The notes under the pieces were generated by a model that made no database searches, had not been told where the DNA came from, and saw only the letters and a list, made by a program, of their open reading frames with translations. The position numbers and the translations under genes are program-made. DNA of 64,000 bases from Cristatella mucedo (taxonomy: Eukaryota; Bryozoa; Phylactolaemata; Cristatellidae): NCBI GenBank assembly GCA_009760855.2, contig WPIO01000014.1, positions 62,001 to 126,000 of the forward strand. Direction: 5' to 3'. Within the stretch, counting starts at the first letter, position 1, and the number at the start of each line of letters is the position of its first letter. Of the stretch, positions 43,040 through 64,000 are shown one piece after another.

Positions 43040-43825
43040 GACGGTCGTCTAGGACGGGTGTCCGCCGGTGCTATGTGGCTGCAAGGCTAGTTGCCAATCC
43101 CAGACGTTTGAACATGCGTCTCCTTTGCTGAAAGAGCTTGGAGGGCTGCCGGTTGATCAACGTATACTGGGTAATGATGTCACGCCGACCTACAAGGCCC
43201 TCCGGGCCTCGGCTCCTCTTTCACGCCTAGCTGAACTAATTGAGTCAGTTTAAGCTTACCCGCGCCCTCAGGTCCTGGTTGGGCAATAAATCAGCTGTTC
43301 CACTCCTCCTATTAAAGACGGTTGGCGGCATAAGCTTTTGCTCTGGAGGTCCTAGACTGAGGACCTCACTCCTACGATTCTTACGCAATGACAACTACTC
43401 GCCGGCTGCCGACTGTGACACATCTTTTCCATCCGTCCTGACCTGCTACTTCCACGATACTCACTACCTCAACTGCTCTCCCGACTAACCTATGCTTCTC
43501 ACTTTCTCTTTGTAGCGTGAGATAAAGCCTATTGGCTACTGAATGTGTACCGCAAGCCGCTTAAGCTGCGAGCTCGCTAAACAAAACTCCTGCATAATGG
43601 CATACCGAAGGGGGCATATGCCCGGGCGCTAGGTCGGGATGGACGCCAAAGTGGGCGCCTAATGCTTGAGAATTTTTGTCTTTTACCACATCGAGCGAAA
43701 GGGGGCCGGGCCGTCGGTGTAGTTCGTCCCCGGGTGCACAATATCCTAGAAACGCCGATGCTCTTATGTAACACCTACAAAATAGTCTTCGTGGCTTCGA
43801 GAACTTACAGACGAAGATACATTAC
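43040..43825 (+). pseudogene. L2-B LINE relic with a ~170-bp insertion in its 3' UTR
   Basis: It reads [36 protein letters not shown] and FLRNDNYSPAADCDTSF in separate frames, matching the best L2-B copy. The 3' UTR breaks after CAAAACTCCTGCA at about 43596 and resumes at about 43768 (TGTAACACCTAC). The intervening GC-rich sequence (GGGGGCATATGCCCGGGCGC) is of unknown origin. Confidence 0.75.
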
Positions 43826-44360
43826 ATAGCATCCGGTTGGTCGACGGCGGTTCGACCGGCGCTACAGCAGCACCTCATCCTCCGGGAGGTCAAGACGACG
43901 AGCGCGCCGCCGCGTGCAAGTCGGCAGCGGGCTGCGTCGGCGGCCTTCATCGTAACTCGGTCACCTAGGTACGCTGGAGCTGTCAAAGTGTAAATATCCT
44001 TTCCGTCGATTGATTGGGCATCACCGGGTCCGCTACGCCGGGCTCCGGCGTTCCGAGAGCGCCGTCTATTGTCCACTACCGCCGGCACAATGGCCAGTTA
44101 CGTAGCCGCTGCGGGCCAAGGCGGGCTATTCATGGTTCTCGCGAATAGCATGCGTTAACTCCTCGGCCCGCCGCCGGCGCCGCCTTCGTGGCATCGGGGT
44201 CCGACGAACGCCGACGATAGAGAGGGTGGTTGGACGGACGAACTCGCTCGGTCCACATTGCGGCGCCCCGGCGCACGCTCAGGCTGCGGGCGCCCGCCGG
44301 AGCGAGAGCTCGACCGGTTCGCCGCGTCGCGTCTGCGAGCGCCGCGAGAGAGCGGGCGCG
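43826..44360 (+). promoter_or_regulatory. CpG-rich putative promoter of the GLYCTK gene
   Basis: The 500 bp ahead of the start codon at 44361 are very GC-rich with dense CG dinucleotides and no TATA box in a usual position, as in CpG-type promoters. This is inference from composition and position only; no transcription start can be assigned. Confidence 0.35.
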
Positions 44361-58295
<13,935 letters not shown>

Positions 58296-58500
58296 TGTCT
58301 CCTGCGCAAAGGAGGCGAGGGTCACTACTTTACACTCGATTACACGAGTGTACCCGAGTATGTTTGCATTACTTCGTAGCGAGAATTCGCCATGTACGCG
58401 AGTTGACATGGGAATATGAATTTTGAGTTGGCTTGCCTTGACATTATTCTAAATGTGACCGCGACTCTTAAGAGCAACCAGCTTGAACGTGATCGTTACA

Positions 58501-58506
58501 AATAAA
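58501..58506 (+). terminator. Polyadenylation signal of GLYCTK
   Basis: AATAAA lies 206 bp after the GLYCTK stop, followed by an A/T-rich stretch. It is the first canonical hexamer downstream. Confidence 0.6.
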
Positions 58507-58589
58507 TTTATTAAATAATTGCTTTCAAGCGTTGCAGCTGAACGTCACATTCCAAGTATAAGATGTGGTCATTAGCAATTATGACAGTA

Positions 58590-58700
58590 ATAATGGGATA
58601 TTTTTATAATGCCCTAAGAAAACTAAATACCTTTCCACGAACTTTACACATACTTCAAAGGAAGCTCATCTACGAACCCGGCAAATGCTGTTAGAAAAAG
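58590..58700 (-). mobile_element. Degenerate L2-A tail
   Basis: TAATAATGGG, ATAATGCCCTAAGAAAACTA and CACGAACTTTACACATAC resemble the minus-strand terminal module of L2-A with many substitutions. Confidence 0.45.
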
Positions 58701-58889
58701 GGGCGTTTTAGCTTGCATTATCTATTAGCACGATGGTGTGACCAAGATTCACAAGTTCGGTGCGAAGAAACTAGCACTCTTTTTTGAAAGTATTTGGGTA
58801 ACACACATAAATGTTTACTCATTCGCACTGTTGGAATGAGATAATTTACCTTCTTTCTTAAGCAAAAGCCGTCCGTAAAGGTGTCTATA

Positions 58890-59405
58890 CTTAAGCAGGT
58901 CACTACTGCTGAAGTTCGTATCCCAATCAAAGAAGACAACAAGTCCTCTGGACCCTATTCCCACTGTCCTCCTCGTACGTTGCATTGATCTGCTGCTGCC
59001 ATGCATAACTAACATCATTAATATGTCATTGGCCTCAGGTCATGTCCCAGCACCTTTCAAAAAAGCTGTAGTCAGGCCACTTCTCAAGAAATCGACACTA
59101 GACCAAGAGAACTTGAGCAACTACCGCCCAGTCTCCCTTCTACCATTCCTATCAAAGACACTGGCACGGGTCGTGGCAGACCAGCTGAACTTATATATCG
59201 AAACCTCACACCTTGCTAGTAAGTTCCAGTCTGGCTTTAGAGCTAATCACTCCACAGAGTCAGCATTGCTTCGGGTATACAACGACCTACTTAGGAATGC
59301 AGACACGGGTAGAGTGTCTCTGCTTGTTTTGCTCGATCTTTTGGCAGCTTTTGATACTATCGATCACAAAATCCTTTGAGGGCGCTTTATCAAGTGCATT
59401 ATTAT
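58890..59405 (+). pseudogene. L2-A LINE, internally deleted copy
   Basis: It encodes [54 protein letters not shown] and AAFDTIDHK, well preserved. Then, at about 59377, it jumps directly into the terminal module TTTGAGGGCGCTTTATCAAG and ATTATTATTA. Everything from RT motif B to the 3' UTR is missing. Confidence 0.9.
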
Positions 59406-59424
59406 TAGTATAATAATAATAATA

Positions 59425-61735
59425 ATAATAATAATTCACTTGATAAAGCGCCCTCAGAGAACTTAATCTCTCTCTAGGCGCTTTACATTTGCTGTAAAGT
59501 GAAATGCAATTGAATGGTAAGCAAAATCATGCTTGAAAAACAAACAAAATGAATAACATGGTTAGGGGTGACATGCACAGGGTCAGCATGCAAATGTGTA
59601 ACGCCGAAGGCTCGGCAGAGTAAGCTTGACCTGCCGCTTACCTAGCGGCGTAGCCTATCGCCTAATGCCGTTCGGTGCGCGCCTACGCGCAATAAGCTGG
59701 CCGCCACGAAACGAGCGTTTCTGGCGCTGACCTGCTTACCGTTACTAAAGGGGGTCGTGAGTCCGCGGCGTGAATTGGAAAGCGAGACACACAAATTGGG
59801 GATTTTACCGAGCTTTATTCGCCAGCGCACAAAGTCGCTGCGCGTCTAGCTCAGTTTTATCTCCACACTCCTCGCACGCTATCAGCAGCACCAACACTCT
59901 TGCGGAGGGAATACTTCTCCACACTGAGCCCGAACCAGAGCCTAAACCCCTAACCGGAGAACTAGAACTCGGTTTCCACCAGTGCGGCAGGAATACTCCA
60001 CACACGCCAACTACGTCTAGCTCGCGCCGGAAAATCCCTATGCCGAGACTACGTGCTAGCGCGCACACACAAAACACGAAAGAAACGCAAAATGCCAGCT
60101 CGGGCGCGATACGACCGTATTCGGTGGAGACCACCGAATCCTCCTAGCGCTGTCTCGTCCTGTTCCGTCAATCGCCGGGGAACAGCCCGCCCTCCTCCCT
60201 CGCTTTCAGAGAAACGAGTCCGACGGCGGAGCCGGACCAAAGACAGAAGACCACAGACAAAAGACCCAGAGCGAGCGTCGCTCGACTGTTAAATACTTGG
60301 CTGAGACAATGGGGCAAGAGTTTAGTGGTATTGGGCCCGACACCATGGCCCATTACGGTAAGGAACTAATACCGGCACTATGCCACTGGAATGTCCCCTC
60401 TGTCCAGCTTGAATGGCGAATGGGTTCCAGACGATTCTTTCTTGGACCGAGTGAAGGCGGAGGTTGACAGGCCAGCCAACATCAATCAGCAGCTTCCGCA
60501 GGTATCGGACCAATTCTAAAGGCCGAATCGCCACCGCCAGTCTCAGCTTCCTGGCTTGCTCTTAAGCTTTTGCTCTCTAGCCGCGCTGACGCTCCTCTCT
60601 GGCTCACTGCTCCAGGACAAAGGAGTTCTAGCCCGCCTCCGAACCGCTCTTGTTTTCGCTAAAATTCAGCCAAGGCCAGGAAAGTGCTACAAATGTGGTT
60701 AGTGGCAGCATGCACAGTGTCAGCACGCATAAGCACGTGAAGGACGAATCACAGGGACCCACTAAATGCTGTCCTAAATAGGTTTTTTAAGTTCCTTTTA
60801 AATGTGGTCAGGTCAGGGGATGTTCTGACGCAGGTCGGGAGGGAGTTCCAGGCTTTGGGAGCATATGAACTAAATGCACGGTCTCCAAAGGATTTGAGGT
60901 TTGTACGAGGTATTTCTAGACTGTTGGATTCCGAAAAGCTGGTGGTACGATGCTTGGCCTGATGGGGTAGTATATCTGACAGATAGGCTGGAGCCATATA
61001 ATGAAGGGACCTAAAAGTGAGCGACAAAACCTTGAAGTCAATCCGTTGCTTGACTGGTAGCCAGTGCAGGTCGGCAAGAAGTGGAGCAATGTGGCAACTG
61101 CGATGCTCACGACAGACAAGCCTAGCTGCCGAGTTTTGCACCAGCTGCAATCGCCTGATCGCACATGCTGGTAGGCCAGTAAGCAGTGAGTTGCAGAAGT
61201 CGAGACGGGATGTCATGAATGCATGGACCAACTTAGACGTGGTATCCTTATCAAAACAAGCCCGAATTTTAGCAATATTATGAAGCTGAAAATAGGCAGC
61301 TTTGACCATGGAGCTGATATGGTCGTCTAACGAGAGGTCACTTTGGAATATGACAACTAGATTTCGAGCTGATTCGACAGGAGATATGCTGGCAGAGCCA
61401 ATTTTGAGCGTCAGCCTTTCCAATTTCTGAATCACACTGGGTTTGCCCATAACTAGTAAGTTAATTTTGTCATCGTTTAGTTTTAGAAAATTTGCTGCCA
61501 TCCATGTGCGGATGTCATCAATGCATGCAGCAAGTGAGTTTAGAGAATTTGAGGTGCTCGAAGGCTGGGAGGGATCGAAGCATAGGTACAACTGAGTGTC
61601 ATCCGCATAGAAGTGAAAGCCTAGGTTTTGCTTGGCAATCACATCAGCAAGAGGGAGAGTATAAACCGTGAAAAGTACCGGACCAAGCACGGTGCCCTGA
61701 GCTATGTCTAGGCATAACATCATAACATACAATCG
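59425..61735 (-). pseudogene. L2-A LINE copy interrupted by a DNA-transposon-like insertion
   Basis: The 3' tail is at 59425-59598 and the body at 60690-61735. The minus-strand frame 60749-61732 is open for 327 codons: [82 protein letters not shown] and SSYAPKAWNSLPTCV. It begins just after the GVPQGS motif (5' truncation near 61735). It is the longest uninterrupted RT C-terminal frame in the window. Confidence 0.92.
59599..60689. mobile_element. 1.09-kb DNA-transposon-like insertion with 8-bp target duplication
   Basis: CAAATGTG occurs at 59591-59598 and again at 60690-60697. The uninterrupted L2-A copies have it once. The ends are TAACGCCGAAGGCTCGGC on the left and, read from the right inward, TAGCACTTTCCTGGCC. 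They resemble each other weakly (TA-R-C start, then a GGC/GGCTYGGC block further in). An 8-bp duplication and a YARNG-like start suggest a non-autonomous hAT-type element. There is no recognisable transposase. Confidence 0.75.
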
Positions 61736-61739
61736 CCTT

Positions 61740-62080
61740 GGTTTTTAGCCCTGGGTCAAGTGTATACAATCTACTAATTAGGCGGCATCGTTTAATCGTT
61801 TGGCCTCAAGGCTACTACCGGTCAATATGGCCACCAAACATCAATCTTCAGGGCCGCCTTGTCAGGCAAAAGCAAGCACAAGAAATTCAGCAATATGGAT
61901 AACAAATTTATCTTAGAAAGTGTAAACATCAGCGAGAAACTACACCCAGAATTTATTTAAATGCTCCCACAATCCCCAGTGCTACTTTTTCAATTTTTTG
62001 AGGCTCACAGATTCGCAGTCCAAAAATGCTGTCGACCATTGACCATTGACCATCTCCTAGAACGAACACGTGTCGACACA
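61740..62080. other. No feature recognised
   Basis: Unique A/T-rich sequence between two L2-A copies. Confidence 0.4.
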
Positions 62081-62084
62081 TACA

Positions 62085-62640
62085 CGTCGACCTTGAGGAG
62101 ATCTTGCTAGTGCCACAAACTTCACACCGTGAAGACCCTGTCTTCAGTTATTATTCTTCCATAAGCTTAGAACTCCTTGCCGAGTGACAGCATGTCACCT
62201 GATTTGATGACATTCAAAAAGAAGCTAAACACCTACCCATTCCCCAAAGCTTTTGATCCGTCTGAGCGACTTGTTATTTTGTGTGGCAGTGTACCACGAA
62301 ACAAACGCACCCTGGAACTATTCCAAGAGCGAGATACTTTTGTACAGCACCTCAATGGACTGGTCTCATTCTCCTGTGCTCTTTGCTTACATGTGCATGA
62401 GTCAGCGAATGTTACTAAGCTAGGACTCCTGACAATGAGCGGCCGTGTCTTCTTGTGTACATTTGCATGCTTTTCTAAGCGTGATAACTAGGTGCTTTTT
62501 CACGCATGCCTAAGTACTATACCTTGCTTGTCACTGACTATTTGTTATATTGTTTCTCTTGCAGCGAGTTATATAGCCCCCGAATAGACACTTGGTTCTC
62601 TTAGGGTAAAATTGGTAAGACATTCTTATTACTAACACAA
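62085..62640 (+). pseudogene. L2-A LINE relic, C-terminus and 3' UTR
   Basis: The GAACTCCTTGCCGAGTGACA, CATTCAAAAAGAAGCTAAAC region matches the AWNSLP to FKRNLK end of the LINE ORF. It ends with a decayed terminal module (GGTTCTCTTAGGGTAAAATT). Confidence 0.65.
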
Positions 62641-62644
62641 TTAA

Positions 62645-63180
62645 TGGCCCCAAGTCCAAGCAGCTAGTCTGTGCACGATTAGACGTAGCAAACGACTGCA
62701 GAAACATGAGCCTTCAATTGCAAGTGCTTGAGTGCTTGGTTGGCCTCACTACAGCTACGGGTCCAAACTCGGAGCTACTCGTCTTTTTCCTAGATTGACA
62801 CCAACTAAATAGCCACGGGCTTACCAATCCAATACTTGCTAAACTCTCATACTGAATGAACCTAAATGCTTTCTTTCTTTCTTGCATAGATGCCTAAACT
62901 TTTCTTGTATTACCGGTGCAATAATCTTTCAAATAAATTTCTCCAGCTATGAATTAGTGCTAATTGATCATTTTGCATCGAGCGCAGCAGTGCAACGCAG
63001 AGCGATTGCTATGAAACGCATCCATTTCGTAACCTCGACGAACCCTATTTCGATATCGCAGCACAAAAAGAATTACTGCACATATCAGCACATGGAATAC
63101 ATAACTTCATCTATATGGCATAAGTGTTTCTGCAGAAGCCAGCAGCATTGCTATTCAGCATGATCTAACAAAGCTATGCT
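62645..63180. other. No feature recognised; possible 3' UTR of the following minus-strand gene
   Basis: It lies directly downstream of the stop codon of the minus-strand exons at 63183-63476. No AATAAA on the minus strand was noticed close by. Confidence 0.3.
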
Positions 63181-63182
63181 GC

Positions 63183-63311
63183 TTAAATTTCTTCGGCACA
63201 TTTTACAGCACCCTGACAAACTTCCAGTGGAGATGCTGCAAAGTGATCGTCTGTTGGCTGTGAACTCTTTGACAGCATCTTCGTGGTTTTGGTCAGCATT
63301 TCGAGTGTCCT
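63183..63311 (-). CDS. Unidentified coiled-coil protein, last exon
   Basis: On the minus strand, acceptor GGTTTCTTCCAG leads into RTLEMLTKTTKMLSKSSQPT, DDHFAASPLEVCQ and GAVKCAEEI, then TAA. The phase (0) fits the exon at 63393-63476. Codon use and the acceptor look genuine, but I do not recognise the protein. It is probably the C-terminus of a gene whose remaining exons lie beyond the right edge of the window. Confidence 0.45.
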   Translation of the reverse strand, partial: RTLEMLTKTTKMLSKSSQPTDDHFAASPLEVCQGAVKCAEEI

Positions 63312-63392
63312 CTGGAAGAAACCCAAAGGAGTGCATCAAGACGTATCCATAGCATGGCCTCAAGCATTGAGAGCATGCCAGAGAATTACTAC

Positions 63393-63476
63393 CTTATGCC
63401 CTTCCTCAGCCTCTGTCAGTCTGCTCTGCAGTGCTGAATTCTGCTGTCTGAGCTGCAAGATGGAATTCACTGATTG
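63393..63476 (-). CDS. Unidentified coiled-coil protein, penultimate exon
   Basis: Minus strand: acceptor TGCCTATAG, 28 codons (QSVNSILQLRQQNSALQSRL then TEAEEGHK), donor AAG|GTAGTA. Hydrophobic residues at heptad spacing (I, L, L, L, L) with Gln, Glu and Arg between them indicate a coiled coil. The 82-bp intron to the last exon is short but has both consensus ends. No family was recognised. Confidence 0.5.
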
Positions 63477-63479
63477 CTA

Positions 63480-64000
63480 TAGGCACACTACTGACGTGAA
63501 AAATCCAATAGGAAACACCAGGCTACCCTTTGGAATCTCTTGCTTGCGAAAAAATTGCCGTAAATGCCCCCCCTTACGTTTCAGATACGAGAAAAGGCAG
63601 AGCTCTTAGACGAACATGCATTGGCAGGTTTGTTCGGCAAGAGTGCGCCTCATTCCGTCAGGTGCGTTGCTGTTAGCAACACCACTGTCACATCAGAAGC
63701 TATCACCACAGTCTTTACAAAGCGTGTGCTGATCATAAAATGGTTAACAAACGTGTCGGTTAGCAATCAAGTTTACTATTGTAATTCAACTGTAGCAACG
63801 ACTTTACTTTCGATTTCCCTAGGCCTGCATGGCATACAACCATCATTGCGAATCTTAAGCCAAAACATTGCTAAAGAACTTGCACTTGTAAGTGTATTTA
63901 CCCGGGCTGGGTTCGGTTCGGTGGAACTGGACGGCTGCGTTGTGATGGGGTCGCCGGCTGGGCCGGGGTCCGACTTGTGGTCATGGCCGGGTGTGCGGTG
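63480..64000. other. No further exon recognised
   Basis: Upstream exons of the minus-strand coiled-coil gene are expected here or beyond the edge. The last 100 bp are unusually G-rich (GGGTTCGGTTCGGTGG, GCCGGCTGGGCCGGGG), suggesting a GC-rich repeat or island that continues outside the window. Confidence 0.35.

Overview
This is a stretch of intron-rich animal genomic DNA. The genes are split into short exons with GT-AG (once GC-AG) introns of 0.1 to 7 kb. Between and inside them lie degraded CR1/L2-type LINEs, tRNA-derived SINEs, microsatellites and old satellites. There are no bacterial operons, CRISPR arrays or prophage. The gene families (piRNA helicase MOV10L1, glycerate kinase GLYCTK, SDR family DHRS1) fit a metazoan. 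I cannot place the species; the LINE and SINE style suggests an invertebrate or early-branching chordate.

Region 1 to 7.5 kb holds LINE relics and a two-armed inverted array of ~165-bp satellite units (3.7 to 5.9 kb). A near-perfect 29-bp hairpin sits at 6.0 kb. I found no exon here. From 7593 to 27696 on the + strand I reconstruct nine in-frame exons, including the stop codon, for the helicase half of a MOV10L1/Armitage-like SF1 RNA helicase. The N-terminal half is outside the window or unrecognised. A single exon of a DHRS1-like short-chain dehydrogenase lies antisense in its largest intron.

Region 27.7 to 44.3 kb is gene-poor. It holds LINE copies of two families, called L2-A and L2-B here. 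It also holds a degenerate ~167-bp satellite of about 12 units, a Gypsy-like gag relic and a ~513-bp pentanucleotide array, and it ends in a GC-rich region. From 44361 to 58295 (+) seven exons with matching phases encode a complete GLYCTK (D-glycerate 2-kinase) homologue of about 570 residues, with a polyA signal at 58501. Its reading frame is intact, but many residues I recall as family signature positions are replaced, so it may be a pseudoenzyme or have another activity.

From 58.5 kb to the end there are tail-to-tail L2-A copies. One is split by a 1.09-kb DNA-transposon-like insertion with an 8-bp target duplication. The last two exons of an unidentified coiled-coil protein lie on the minus strand at 63.2 to 63.5 kb. 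The three genes are not an obvious pathway. The notable points are the atypical GLYCTK, the inverted satellite, an unclassified dispersed repeat with a foldback copy, and SINEs that share their 3' module with the local LINE.
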